Assembly (NCBI RefSeq): GCF_015704865.1
Contig: NZ_JADQTO010000004.1
Location: 384,755 to 448,754 of the forward strand
From: Actinoplanes aureus
GTDB lineage: Bacteria > Actinomycetota > Actinomycetes > Mycobacteriales > Micromonosporaceae
Reading direction: 5' to 3'
DNA: 64,000 bases
How positions within the stretch are numbered: the stretch's first letter is position 1; each line of letters opens with the position of its first letter. Shown here one piece after another: positions 25,001 through 32,801 of this stretch. A program made the translations under genes and the position numbers. The notes under the pieces are model-generated. The model did not search any database, was not told the origin of the DNA, and was given only the letters and a program-made list of their open reading frames with translations.

Positions 25001-26941
25001 CTGGGCACCGACACCCAGACCCAGGATTTCACCGTGGTGGGCGTGGGCGACATGTCCGGCGACGTCTTCGGCAACGGCATGCTGCTGTCGCAGCACATCA
25101 AACTGGTGGCGGCCTTCGACCACCGCCACATCTTCGTGGATCCCGACCCCGACCCCGCGATCTCGTACGCCGAACGCAAGCGCCTGTTCGACCTGCCCCG
25201 CTCGTCCTGGGCCGACTACGACAAGTCGCTGATCAGCGACGGCGGCGGGGTCTTCCCGCGGACCGCCAAGTCGATCCCGCTGAGCCCGCAGGTCCGGGCC
25301 GTGCTCGACCTCGACCCGTCGGTGACCACGGTGAGCCCGGCCGAGCTGATGCGGGCGATCCTCAAGGCTCCGGTCGACCTGTACTTCAACGGCGGCATCG
25401 GCACCTACGTCAAGGCGTCCGCCGAGTCGCACGCCGACGTGGGCGACAAGGCCAACGACGCGATCCGGGTCAACGGCTCGGACCTGCGGGTCAAGGTGGT
25501 CGGCGAGGGCGGCAACCTGGGTCTCACCCAGCGTGGCCGGATCGAGTTCGCCCGTGCCGGCGGCCGGGTCTTCACCGACTTCATCGACAACTCGGCCGGC
25601 GTGGACTGCTCGGACCACGAGGTCAACATCAAGATCCTGCTCGGCGGTGCGGTCGCCGACGGCGAGCTGACCATGCCGGAACGCGACGAACTGCTCGCCG
25701 CGATGACCGACGAGGTCGGCGCCCTGGTGCTGCGGGACAACTACGAGCAGGCGACGGCACTCGGCAGCGCCCGGGCGCAGGCGCACTCGCTACTCCCGGT
25801 GCATCGCCGCATGCTCAAGGCCCTCGAGCAGCGCGGCGAACTCAACCGGGAACTCGAGGCGCTGCCGTCGGACAAGGAGCTGGCCGCCCGACATGAGGCG
25901 GGGGACGGGCTCACCGCGCCGGAGTTCGCGGTGCTTCTGGCGTACGTCAAGATCAGTTTGGAGCGCGAGGTCCTCGCGGATGAACTGGTCGATGAAGCCT
26001 GGACCACCGAAGTGCTCACCCGGTATTTCCCGACGCCGCTGCGCGAGCGGTTCGCCGGGCGGATGGCCGGCCACCGGCTGCGCCGCGAGATCATCTCCAC
26101 CTCGCTGGTGAACGAGGTGGTCAACCGGGGTGGCACCTCCTTCGTCTTCCGGGCGATGGAGGAGAGCGGGGCGTCGGCCGCCGACGTGATCCGGGCGTAC
26201 GTCGTGATCCGCGACGTCTACCGCCTCCCGGAGATCTGGGCGTCCGCGGAAACGCTTGACAACGAGGTGCCGACGTCGGCGCAGACCCTGGTCTTCCTGG
26301 AGACCCGGCGGCTGCTCGACCGCGCCGTACGCTGGCTGGTCAGCACCCGCCGCTCGCCGATCGACGTGGCCGGCGAGATCGCCAAGCTGCGTCCCGGCGT
26401 CTCCACCCTGCTGCCGCAGCTGCCGCAGCTGGTCGTCGGCGGGGAACGCCGGGCCCTCGAGGAACGGGTCGCCTCGCTGGTCAAGGAGGGCGTCCCGGAA
26501 GGATGCGCGGGGGCGGTCAGCCGGGTCTTCTACGGTTTCGGCCTGCTCGACATCCTGGAGACGGCGGCGGCCATCGGCCGGGACGCCACCGAGGTGGCCG
26601 AGGTCTACTTCGTGCTCTCCGAGCGGTTCGGGGTGGATGCGCTGCTGTCGCACATCTCCCGCCTGCCGCGCGGCGACCGCTGGCAGACCCTGGCCCGGAT
26701 GGCGCTCCGCTACGACCTGTACGCGGCCTTGGCGGCTCTGACCGCGGAGGTCCTGCAGTCGACGCCGCCGACGGCGAAGCCGGAGGATCGTGTTTCGGAG
26801 TGGGAGCAGGTCAACGCGGCGTCGATTGCCCGGGCCTCCAACGCCATGGGCAAGGTCGAGGATTCGCCGGCGGATCTGGCGGCGTTGTCGGTTCTGCTCC
26901 GGCAGATTCGCACCCTGGTGAAGACTTCGTCCGCTGCGTGA
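22010..26941 (+). CDS. gdh: NAD-specific glutamate dehydrogenase, 180-kDa class
   Basis: A 1643-residue protein of the L_180 GDH class, which deaminates glutamate to 2-oxoglutarate and ammonia with NAD and mainly serves catabolism. The long N-terminal regulatory half (ACT-like domains, to about 700) precedes the catalytic core with SVARGGLRWSDR, the Lys-containing KAQMVKNSVIVPVGAKGG, the GVGDMSGDVFGNGML Rossmann region and VVGEGGNLGLTQRGR. Length and motifs agree with Streptomyces and Mycobacterium (Rv2476c) enzymes. ATG at 22010; TAGGCT at 21952-21957 may be the -10, giving a leader of about 50 bases. A hairpin nine bases after the stop probably terminates it. Confidence 0.93.
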   Translation: MAVADEAATDADQTVPHEVQKPGLALTGRLGASTESGELDEPLPDAERLVEQAVQRAGEDHTTASLVGRFWRFAPDEELVGYTPDEMYAAALEHRDLARNRLPGELKLAITEPSGPQGHTVLRIVTDDMPFLVDSVIALLTAHNLQVYLLVHPLIVVRREPLGALAQLEAEVEPDDAIEGDLVESWIRIEIDPVRRVEARDQLLNEVRRVLTDVRDAVEDWPRMRQRAVAISEELSGVTGLPVPDKDVRDSIELLRWLADDHFTFLGYREYRLDGDVLSAVPGTGLGILRGASKPRKLASEMAPEAYERALEKRLLVITKANSRATVHRSAYLDYIGVKVFDDAGNVTGERRFLGLFSSSAYRTSVRQLPVVKRKVQEVMDRSGLSPRGHSGKDLLQILETYPRDELFQIKTDDLYEAVIGVLRMAGRRQLRLFLRRDQYGRFISCLIYLPRDRFTTGNRLRMQEILLRELNGIGVDYTTRVTERMLARVHFIVRTDPAAPPGPVDPNVLAELLADATRMWDDDFSLVLERKLGDEPAKHLFTRYSTAYPESYKNSHTPYEGMQDLAKLELLEEPGQLAMHLFRRRRLGPGGTPEPDERDVRFKVYRYGEPMMLSAVLPVLHSLGVRVTDERPYEIRRDDGIIYLYDFGLLPPAGHRELAEVRPQVENAFAAAWRGEAEVDGFNELVLRAGFTWRQVVVLRAYAKYLRQAGTVFSQRYVESTFTAYPEIAGLLVKLFETRFSPALQIGETERSRRAAELRTTITELLDQVESLDQDRILRSYLTLIEATLRTSFFQRGAEGRPKSYVAFKLDPQAIPDLPQPRPKYEIFVYSPRFEGVHLRFGSVARGGLRWSDRREDFRTEILGLVKAQMVKNSVIVPVGAKGGFVLKQKPGDRDEAVECYRQFITALMDVTDNILSGKIVPPQDVVRHDADDPYLVVAADKGTATFSDIANEISVRKDFWLGDAFASGGSAGYDHKKMGITARGAWESVKKHFRDLGTDTQTQDFTVVGVGDMSGDVFGNGMLLSQHIKLVAAFDHRHIFVDPDPDPAISYAERKRLFDLPRSSWADYDKSLISDGGGVFPRTAKSIPLSPQVRAVLDLDPSVTTVSPAELMRAILKAPVDLYFNGGIGTYVKASAESHADVGDKANDAIRVNGSDLRVKVVGEGGNLGLTQRGRIEFARAGGRVFTDFIDNSAGVDCSDHEVNIKILLGGAVADGELTMPERDELLAAMTDEVGALVLRDNYEQATALGSARAQAHSLLPVHRRMLKALEQRGELNRELEALPSDKELAARHEAGDGLTAPEFAVLLAYVKISLEREVLADELVDEAWTTEVLTRYFPTPLRERFAGRMAGHRLRREIISTSLVNEVVNRGGTSFVFRAMEESGASAADVIRAYVVIRDVYRLPEIWASAETLDNEVPTSAQTLVFLETRRLLDRAVRWLVSTRRSPIDVAGEIAKLRPGVSTLLPQLPQLVVGGERRALEERVASLVKEGVPEGCAGAVSRVFYGFGLLDILETAAAIGRDATEVAEVYFVLSERFGVDALLSHISRLPRGDRWQTLARMALRYDLYAALAALTAEVLQSTPPTAKPEDRVSEWEQVNAASIARASNAMGKVEDSPADLAALSVLLRQIRTLVKTSSAA

Positions 26942-27310
26942 TGGCTGGTGGGCAGGCGGTCTGACGCTCCGCGTCGGGCTGCCTGCCTGCACTGTCACCT
27001 CGCCCATTCACCTCACTGGGCCGGAACGGCGACGCTAGCGACAGGCGGCGGTGCGAAGGTGGTGAGCCGGGCTGCGGCGGGCTGCTCCCGAAGCCCTGCC
27101 GCGCCCGGCTCACCGTCTGCGTCGCGGTTCCTACTGGTCCCGAGTCGGATTCCGCGACGTCCCCAGACCCACCTGCGGACATGACGCTACGTGACAATCG
27201 GCGGGCCACGGAACCGTTGCGATCACGGATGGTCCGTTCGGTTGGCCCGATTCAGGCAGAAGATTCGCCTGATTCCGACACGGGTGGCGATAGCGCATTA
27301 CGCCGTAACG
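26942..27310. other. Gene-free gap between convergent genes, two hairpins
   Basis: This gap separates the 3' ends of the glutamate dehydrogenase and TetR genes. Besides the hairpin at 26951-26987 it holds a very strong one at 27061-27114: GGTGAGCCGGGC pairs with GCCCGGCTCACC and a GCGGC-type inner stem extends to an ~8-base loop. The latter is symmetric enough to act for both strands. I see no gene or promoter; open frames here resemble nothing. Confidence 0.55.
26951..26987 (+). terminator. Hairpin terminator after glutamate dehydrogenase gene
   Basis: GGCAGGC (26951-26957) pairs with GCCTGCC (26981-26987) and an inner GACGC/GCGTC stem closes on TCC. It begins nine bases after the stop codon. 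No T-tract follows, as is common in very GC-rich actinobacteria. Confidence 0.55.
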
Positions 27311-28039
27311 CTAAGTGACGTCGTCGCGGCGCACGCTGTCCAGCAGGTCCAGCACCTGGCGCAGGGCCGGGCGCAACACCCGCAGCCGGGACAGCCCGAC
27401 CAGTCGGTCGATCAGCGGCACCGCGCCGTCGATCAGCCGCCGGGTCCGCCGCTGCTCCGGCGACTTGTCGTAGACCCAGAAGAGGGTGACGCCCATCCAG
27501 CTGAGCCAGAGCAACTCGGGCAGGTGCTCCCGCAGCTCCGGGTCGACCTTCGCGGTGGAGCCGTCGAGCACCTCGCGGAACAGGCCGATCGAGGCGTCGC
27601 GGGCCGGTGACGACTCGCGGGAGAACGGGCTGAGCGGCGACGACGGCTCGGCCGCGGTCTTGAAGAACGTCGCCGCGAACGAGTGGTACGGCGCGTTGGC
27701 GTCGACCCCGGCCTGCAGGACGCCCCGCAACCGGGCCGCGAAGTCACGCTCGGTCGCCAGCACGGTCGCGGCCGCCGCCCGGTGCGCCTCCTGCTGATGG
27801 CCGTAGAACTCCTGGATCAGGTGTTCCTTGGAGTCGAAGTAGTAGTACGCGTTACCGACGGCAACCCCCGCCTCTTTGGCGATGACTCGCATGGTCGTGT
27901 CCGCGTACCCCCGCTCCCGGAACAACCGCAACGCGGTCGCCAGGATCGCCTGCCGGGTCTGCTCGCCGCGGGCCCGCCGCGGCTTCTCGGTGGGCGGCCC
28001 GGCCGGGCCGTCAGCGGCAGCTGTCGTCACAGGCCTCAC
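27311..28039 (-). CDS. TetR family transcriptional regulator
   Basis: 242 residues. The N-terminal TetR helix-turn-helix is at about 23-70 (TRQAILATALRLFRERGYADTT, then VAVGNAYYYFDSKEHLIQEF). The C-terminal ligand domain is helical, with FRESSP-like SPFSRESSPARDASIGLFREVL and ELLWLSWMGVTLFWVYD. It is the last gene of a three-gene operon with a membrane protein and a DCC protein, overlapping the latter by 29 bases, so the start is uncertain (GTG 28030 is possible). Two perfect TTGAACGCGTTCAA palindromes upstream of the operon are the likely binding sites, implying autoregulation. Confidence 0.88.
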   Translation of the reverse strand: MRPVTTAAADGPAGPPTEKPRRARGEQTRQAILATALRLFRERGYADTTMRVIAKEAGVAVGNAYYYFDSKEHLIQEFYGHQQEAHRAAAATVLATERDFAARLRGVLQAGVDANAPYHSFAATFFKTAAEPSSPLSPFSRESSPARDASIGLFREVLDGSTAKVDPELREHLPELLWLSWMGVTLFWVYDKSPEQRRTRRLIDGAVPLIDRLVGLSRLRVLRPALRQVLDLLDSVRRDDVT

Positions 28040-28436
28040 CGTATCCGGGCTCCCGGGTGGCCTGCCGGACGGCCGACGTGGCGGCGATGAAACCGCGGGC
28101 CAGCGGCAGCAGCGCCGGGGCGGCCAGCCGGTCGGCCATCCCGCGGTAGTCGGCCAGCGCCCAGAGGCAGGCCAGCCAGGCGGCGTCCCCGGCGTACACC
28201 GCGCCGGTGTCGGCGATCAGCGTGAGATCCCGCAGGGTCGCGGCGTGATCCAGCCCCGGGAAACGGCGCCGGGCCTCAGCCGACCCGGCCGCCACGAATT
28301 CGAGCGGCACCAGCTGATCCCGGCCGGTCAGCCAGTGCCGCGCCGTCCGGCAGACCGGGCAGCCGGCGTCGAAGAGCACGGTGAACGAACCGATCCGGCC
28401 GGCCCCGTGTCCGGCCGGATCGGTGGTCTCAGGCAT
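28011..28436 (-). CDS. DCC (DUF393) family thiol-disulfide oxidoreductase-like protein
   Basis: 141 residues. The family signature is FTVLFDAGCPVCRTARHWL with a CPVC pair at about residues 25-28, followed by a thioredoxin-like alpha/beta core and a helix pair. DCC proteins are thought to be disulfide-active, but no substrate is established. The start ATG overlaps the stop of the membrane-protein gene in ATGCCTGA, and the 3' end overlaps the TetR start. The last residues (ACDDSC) add two further cysteines. Confidence 0.85.
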   Translation of the reverse strand: MPETTDPAGHGAGRIGSFTVLFDAGCPVCRTARHWLTGRDQLVPLEFVAAGSAEARRRFPGLDHAATLRDLTLIADTGAVYAGDAAWLACLWALADYRGMADRLAAPALLPLARGFIAATSAVRQATREPGYGEACDDSCR

Positions 28437-28836
28437 GCGCCGGTGGCATCGGCAGGCGTGCGGCCGGCGGCAGCGGAGGGACGCCCTGGTGCTGCCGGAG
28501 GCGGCTTCGCCGGTAGCGGCCCAGGAAGTAGACGTTGCAGAAGTGCAGGACTCCGAGGACCAGCAGCACCAGGCCGATCTTCATGGAGAGCGCTTCCAGC
28601 ACCTCACTGGTGCCGATGACCGTTTGCTCGGAGCGCATCGCCACCGCCACGTAGCCGAGATTCAGCAGGTAGAACCCCATGGTGAGGAGCTGGTTGACGG
28701 CCCGGGCAAGCCTGGCGTCGCCGAAGACCTCCTCCAGGAAGATCTGCCCGTTGCGCGAGAGCGTGGTCGCCACCCACACGGTCAAGCCGATGCTGATCGC
28801 GAGGTAGACGAGGTACATCAAGGCTTTGTGATCCAT
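28429..28836 (-). CDS. Small integral membrane protein, first gene of TetR operon
   Basis: 135 residues with three likely membrane segments: LMYLVYLAISIGLTVWVA (about 6-24), LLTMGFYLLNLGYVAVAM (about 50-67) and IGLVLLVLGVLHFCNVYFL (about 87-105). A Pro/Arg-rich cytoplasmic tail follows. I do not recognise the family. The ATG at 28836 is preferred over upstream codons because GGGAG lies six bases before it and because the twin operators sit just upstream. Translationally coupled to the DCC gene. The operon plan suggests a TetR-controlled membrane function with a redox partner. Confidence 0.72.
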   Translation of the reverse strand: MDHKALMYLVYLAISIGLTVWVATTLSRNGQIFLEEVFGDARLARAVNQLLTMGFYLLNLGYVAVAMRSEQTVIGTSEVLEALSMKIGLVLLVLGVLHFCNVYFLGRYRRSRLRQHQGVPPLPPAARLPMPPAHA

Positions 28837-28848
28837 GCGGACTCCCAC

Positions 28849-28862
28849 TTGAACGCGTTCAA
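28849..28862. promoter_or_regulatory. Palindromic operator TTGAACGCGTTCAA, proximal site
   Basis: A perfect 14-bp palindrome 13 bases upstream of the start codon of the membrane/DCC/TetR operon. An identical copy lies at 28892-28905. Size, symmetry and context are typical of a TetR-family operator; the operon's own TetR is the best candidate ligand. Confidence 0.7.
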
Positions 28863-28891
28863 CTATTGCGAGCATGACGGTACGCGCTTTG

Positions 28892-28905
28892 TTGAACGCG
28901 TTCAA
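28892..28905. promoter_or_regulatory. Palindromic operator TTGAACGCGTTCAA, distal site
   Basis: Identical to 28849-28862 and offset by 43 bp, about four helical turns, so both face the same side of the DNA. The operon's promoter must lie between or over the two sites. No ideal -10/-35 pair was found; AATAGT near 28866 on the minus strand is the best -10 candidate. Confidence 0.7.
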
Positions 28906-29006
28906 GAAGAATTTGGGGTACGTGTGATCGGCCGTCCCCAAAACCCACGCCGTCCCGAACGGCGGCCCCCGCGGCCGCCTGCCCGGTCCGGGCCGCAGCG
29001 CGGCCG

Positions 29007-29051
29007 CCGGGCTGAAGCAGTGGGTGACGGCCGCGCCGGGCTTCAGCCCGG
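29007..29051. terminator. Perfect 12-bp inverted repeat after the hexosaminidase gene
   Basis: CCGGGCTGAAGC (29007-29018) and GCTTCAGCCCGG (29040-29051) are perfectly complementary with a 21-base loop. It lies 36 bases after the stop of the minus-strand glycosidase gene. The likely role is transcription termination or mRNA 3'-end protection; no T-tract. Confidence 0.55.
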
Positions 29052-29086
29052 TCCGCGGTGTCGCGCCGGGCGGGCCCGGGCGGAGA

Positions 29087-30538
29087 TCAGTGGGCCAGGC
29101 CGAGCGCTTCCGCGGCGGCGCGGCCGTTGGCGTGGCTGGCGCCGTGGGTGACGATGAAGGCCCGCGTCCCCTCCGGCCGCCAGTCCGACGGCCAGCCCAT
29201 CTCGACGACGCCCACCGGGCGCGTCGCGGCCAGCTCGCCGACCAGCTCGCGGCCGGCCGGTGAGCTGTGGATGCGCCGGCCGACCACCACGATCGGCCGG
29301 TTCCCGGCCTGGGCGGCGATGGCCTCGGCCGTCGTGGAGCCGGCCACCAGTTCGATGTGCTCGGTGCCGTTCAGGTGCGGCTTGAGACCCCACGGCACCC
29401 GGCCCTCGGCGATCGAGTAGCCGGCGACCAGCTGCACCACGAGCGGGGAACGCAGCTCGGCGGGGGAGCCCTCGACGGTCACGGCCCGCCGGGCGGCGGC
29501 CACGCCGAGTTCGTCGTCGCGGTTCGCGGCCGGGCGCGGGGTGGCGCTCCAGGCGGCCAGCGCGGCGGTACGCGCAACCGCGCCCTCCAGCCGCCCGAGT
29601 TCCAGCCGCCCGTCCCCGACCGCCGCCACGATCTCGGCCGCGACCGCTTCGACAAGCGCCCGGTCCACGTCCGCGCCGATGCAGAGCAGGTCCGCACCGG
29701 CGGCCAGAGCGGCCACGGCAGCGCGCGGGATGCTGCCCGCGACTCCGGCGGCGCCCCGCATCTCCAGGGCGTCGGTGACGATCACTCCGCGGAACCCGTA
29801 CTCGCCGCGGAGCAGGCCGGTCAGCGCGGCCCGGCTGAACGTCGCCGGCAGGTCGCCGGTGAGCGCCGGCACCCGGATGTGCGCGCTCATCACCGCCTGC
29901 GCCCCGGCGGCGACGGCCGCGGCGAACGGCGGCAGGTCCCGTTCGCGCAGCAGGCCGAGCGGTACGTCGACGGTGGGCAGCTCGAGGTGCGAGTCGGTGA
30001 CCGTGGCACCGTGCCCGGGGAAGTGCTTGGCACAGGCCGCCACGCCGGTCGACTCCAGGCCGGTGATCGCCGCGCCGGCGTGCCGGGCGACCAGCGCGGG
30101 GTCGGCGCCGAACGATCGGGTGCCGATGATCGGGTTGTCGTCCGCGGTGTTGACGTCGACGGTCGGCGCCAGGTTCAGGTTCACGCCGGCGGCCGCCAGA
30201 TCGGCGCCGATGGCCGCGTAGACCAGCCGGGTCAGCTCCGGGTCGTCGACCGCGCCGAGCGCGGCGTTCCCGGGGTACGCGCTCCCGGTCCGGTGCCCGA
30301 GCCGGGTGACGTCGCCGCCCTCCTCGTCGATGGCGATCAGCACGTCGGGCCGGGCGGTGCGCAGTTCCGCGGTCAGGGCCGCCAGCTGGCCGGGGTCGCC
30401 GACGTTGGTGCCGAACAGGGTGTGGCCGGCCAGTCCCTCGGAGAGCAGTTCGAGCGCCCAGCCCGGGGCGGTGTGCCCGGGGAACGCGGCGAGGAGGGTG
30501 TGCAGGGCGAGGCGGCGAAGGCCCGGGTCGGTCGACAT
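29087..30538 (-). CDS. nagZ: Glycoside hydrolase family 3, beta-N-acetylhexosaminidase (NagZ-like)
   Basis: 483 residues. The (beta/alpha)8 domain carries KHFPGHG (171-177) followed by DSH (182-184), the NagZ-specific histidine general acid/base dyad, and the nucleophile Asp256 in VTDALEM. A second alpha/beta domain follows to the C-terminus. No signal peptide, so it acts in the cytosol on GlcNAc-containing muropeptides or chitin-derived sugars. ATG 30538 is chosen because GAAGGA lies upstream. Longer than E. coli NagZ (~340) because of the C-terminal domain, as in other Gram-positive members. Divergent from a ROK regulator. Confidence 0.9.
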   Translation of the reverse strand: MSTDPGLRRLALHTLLAAFPGHTAPGWALELLSEGLAGHTLFGTNVGDPGQLAALTAELRTARPDVLIAIDEEGGDVTRLGHRTGSAYPGNAALGAVDDPELTRLVYAAIGADLAAAGVNLNLAPTVDVNTADDNPIIGTRSFGADPALVARHAGAAITGLESTGVAACAKHFPGHGATVTDSHLELPTVDVPLGLLRERDLPPFAAAVAAGAQAVMSAHIRVPALTGDLPATFSRAALTGLLRGEYGFRGVIVTDALEMRGAAGVAGSIPRAAVAALAAGADLLCIGADVDRALVEAVAAEIVAAVGDGRLELGRLEGAVARTAALAAWSATPRPAANRDDELGVAAARRAVTVEGSPAELRSPLVVQLVAGYSIAEGRVPWGLKPHLNGTEHIELVAGSTTAEAIAAQAGNRPIVVVGRRIHSSPAGRELVGELAATRPVGVVEMGWPSDWRPEGTRAFIVTHGASHANGRAAAEALGLAH

Positions 30539-30560
30539 GTTGTCCTTCCGATGACGCAAA

Positions 30561-30576
30561 ACTGGTCCAGGTGGCC
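30561..30576. promoter_or_regulatory. Possible DasR-like (dre) half site
   Basis: ACTGGTCCAG (30561-30570) matches nine of ten bases of the left part of the DasR consensus ACTGGTCTAGACCAGT, but the right part is poorly conserved. It lies 23 bases upstream of the hexosaminidase start, where control by a GlcNAc regulator would make sense. Low-confidence similarity from memory. Confidence 0.3.
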
Positions 30577-30712
30577 CGCGAGCTGCCATGATCGCTCGGA
30601 GTCGATGAGCCACCCTGCGGTTCGGCGACGTTGCCGACCGTTACGCTGCGGCTGCGTGTCGTGCGCCGACACTGTAACAGGAAAGAATCTTTAGTATTAG
30701 GGGACGAACGCT

Positions 30713-31891
30713 ATGGCCGCTACCCGCCTACCGGGCACGCCCCGGCTGCTGCGCGCACTCAACGACCGTGCGGCGCTGGACCTGCTGCTCACGCGCGGTC
30801 CACTCACCCGGGCCCAGCTCGGCGAAATGACCGGCCTCAGCAAGGTCACCGCCTCGCAGCTGGTCGAGCGGCTGGAGGAGCGCGGTCTGGTGCGGCGGGT
30901 CGGTGAGCAGGCCGGCGGACGCGGCCCGAACGCCCAGCTGTACGCGGTCACCCCGACCAGTGCTCACGTGATCGGCGTGGACGTCGGCCCGGACTGCGTG
31001 GTCGCCGCGTGTGCGGACATCACCGGCACGATCATCAGCCGGGTCGAGCAGAGCACCAAGGACACCGACGACCCGGTCGGCGTCGTGCACAACGCGGTGG
31101 TCCAGGCCGCCGGCGAGGCGGGCACCGACATGTCCTCGGTACGCCGAGTCGTCCTCGGCACCCCCGGCCTGGTGGACCCGGAGTCCGGCGAGATCTCCTT
31201 CGCACACGACCTGCCCCGCTGGCACCGGGGCCTGCTCGCCGAGCTGCGCCGGGATCTGAGCACCCCGGTCTTCTTCGGCAACGACGTCAACCTTGCCGCG
31301 GTCGCCGAGTCCGGCACCGGCGCGGCGACCGGCGTCAGCGACTTCGCGCTGGTCTGGATCGGCCGGGGCGTCGGCCTCGCCACCGTCATCGCCGGCCGCC
31401 TGCACCAGGGCGCCACCGGAGCCGCCGGTGAGATCGGTTACCTGCCGGTGGCCGGTGCCGAGGTGCCGCACAACGCCTCTCGCCGGGGTGTGAAGGGCGC
31501 GTTCCAGGCGATCGCCGGAGCCGACGCGGTCAAGGCGATCGGCAAGCAGTTCGGCTTCCGTGGCGCCGAGGCGGCCGACGTGGTGCGCGCCGCCGTCGCG
31601 GCCGGCCCGGCCGGCGAGCCGGTGCTGGACGAGCTGGCCCGCCGCCTCGCGCTCGGTGTCGCCGCCATCTGCGTGGTGCTCGACCCGCCGCTGGTGGTGC
31701 TCGCCGGCGAGGTGGGCCGGGCCGGTGGCGCCGCCCTGTCCGACCGGGTCGAGCGCGAGGTGGCCGCGATAACGCTGGGCTCGCCCAAGGTCGTGGTCAC
31801 CGGCGTGGCGGCCGAGCCGGTGCTGCACGGCGCCCTCCGGACGGCGCTCGACGCGGTCCGCGACGAGGTCTTCGGCTCGACCACGAACTGA
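30713..31891 (+). CDS. ROK family transcriptional regulator
   Basis: 392 residues. The N-terminal winged helix (about 22-75: LTRAQLGEMTGLSKVTASQLVERLEERGLV) is followed by a ROK actin-like domain with GVDVGPDCVVAACADITG, FFGNDVNLAAVAE and GATGAAGEIGYLPV. The CXCGXXGC zinc cluster of NagC/Mlc and ROK kinases is absent (HNASRRGV is in its place), so it may not need zinc and its sugar binding may differ. Divergent from the hexosaminidase gene, which it probably represses. The 5' region contains AT-rich GAAAGAATCTTTAGTATTAG, unusual here and likely promoter or operator. Confidence 0.88.
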   Translation: MAATRLPGTPRLLRALNDRAALDLLLTRGPLTRAQLGEMTGLSKVTASQLVERLEERGLVRRVGEQAGGRGPNAQLYAVTPTSAHVIGVDVGPDCVVAACADITGTIISRVEQSTKDTDDPVGVVHNAVVQAAGEAGTDMSSVRRVVLGTPGLVDPESGEISFAHDLPRWHRGLLAELRRDLSTPVFFGNDVNLAAVAESGTGAATGVSDFALVWIGRGVGLATVIAGRLHQGATGAAGEIGYLPVAGAEVPHNASRRGVKGAFQAIAGADAVKAIGKQFGFRGAEAADVVRAAVAAGPAGEPVLDELARRLALGVAAICVVLDPPLVVLAGEVGRAGGAALSDRVEREVAAITLGSPKVVVTGVAAEPVLHGALRTALDAVRDEVFGSTTN

Positions 31892-31985
31892 CTCCACACC
31901 CGCCTGCGGAGGAGCCGGGCACCCGCGCGAGTGCGGCACCGGCACGCCGTCTCGTTCCGATGCGGGCGCGTGGTTGGATGGATGC

Positions 31986-32801
31986 GTGCTGGAGGCTGCT
32001 GTATCCATTCCGCCCGACGAGGACACCGTCATCGCCTTCGACCGCGTCAGCGTGGTCCGCTCGGGAAATCACCTGGTCCGTGACCTGTCCTGGCAGGTCG
32101 AGCTGGATGAGCGGTGGGTGGTGCTGGGCCCGAACGGTGCGGGCAAGACGACCCTGCTCAACCTCGCGTCCGCCCGGATGCACCCGACCCGCGGTACGGC
32201 GTACGTGCTGGGTGAGCGTCTCGGGCGCGTCGACGTCAACGAGCTGCGGACCCGGGTGGGCTTCACCACCGGTCGGTTCGCCGAGCAGGTGCCGCCGGCC
32301 GAGCGGGTGCTGGACGTGGTGGTCACCGCCGCGTGGTCGGTGGTCGGCCGCTGGCGGGAGAGCTACGACCCGCAGGACGAGGCCCGTGCCCGGCAGCTGC
32401 TGGACCAGCTCGGCATGACCGGTTTCGCCGACCGCGAGTTCGGCACCCTGTCCGAGGGTGAGCGCAAGCGCACCCAGATCGCCCGGGCGCTGATGACCGA
32501 CCCGGAGCTGATGCTGCTCGACGAGCCGACCGCCGGGCTGGACCTGGGCGGCCGGGAAACCTTGATCGGCCACCTCGCCGAGCTGGCGCTGGACCCGGAC
32601 GCCCCGGCGATGGTGCTGGTCACCCACCACGTCGAGGAGATTCCGCCGGGCTTCACCCACGGCCTGCTGCTGCGCGACGGTGTGGTGGTGGCGGCCGGTC
32701 TGCTCGGCGAGGTGATGACCGCGGAGAACCTGACCAAGACGTTCGGGCTGCCGCTGGTCGTGGAGCGTTTCGGCGACCGTTACGCGGCTCGGGCCGGCTA
32801 G
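31986..32801 (+). CDS. ABC transporter ATP-binding protein (stand-alone)
   Basis: 271 residues from the GTG at 31986. One nucleotide-binding domain: Walker A GPNGAGKTT, signature LSEGERKR, Walker B LMLLDEPTAGLDL, switch LVTHHVEEI. No permease lies nearby. Members of this actinobacterial type (ModF/YlmA-like) may work with distant permeases or act in translation or DNA roles. The GTG is preferred over TTG at 31974 because TTGGAT (31974-31979) looks like a -10 box seven bases upstream. The stop codon is directly followed by the ribokinase ATG, so the two genes are co-transcribed. Confidence 0.83.
   Translation: MLEAAVSIPPDEDTVIAFDRVSVVRSGNHLVRDLSWQVELDERWVVLGPNGAGKTTLLNLASARMHPTRGTAYVLGERLGRVDVNELRTRVGFTTGRFAEQVPPAERVLDVVVTAAWSVVGRWRESYDPQDEARARQLLDQLGMTGFADREFGTLSEGERKRTQIARALMTDPELMLLDEPTAGLDLGGRETLIGHLAELALDPDAPAMVLVTHHVEEIPPGFTHGLLLRDGVVVAAGLLGEVMTAENLTKTFGLPLVVERFGDRYAARAG

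Noticed and set aside
22136..25786. 1216-codon open frame antisense to the glutamate dehydrogenase gene
   Set aside because: Antisense shadow caused by third-position GC bias; no domain or ribosome site.
28937..29086. Possible short gene between the membrane operon and the hexosaminidase gene
   Set aside because: Sequence is dominated by GC-rich inverted repeats and frames are very short.
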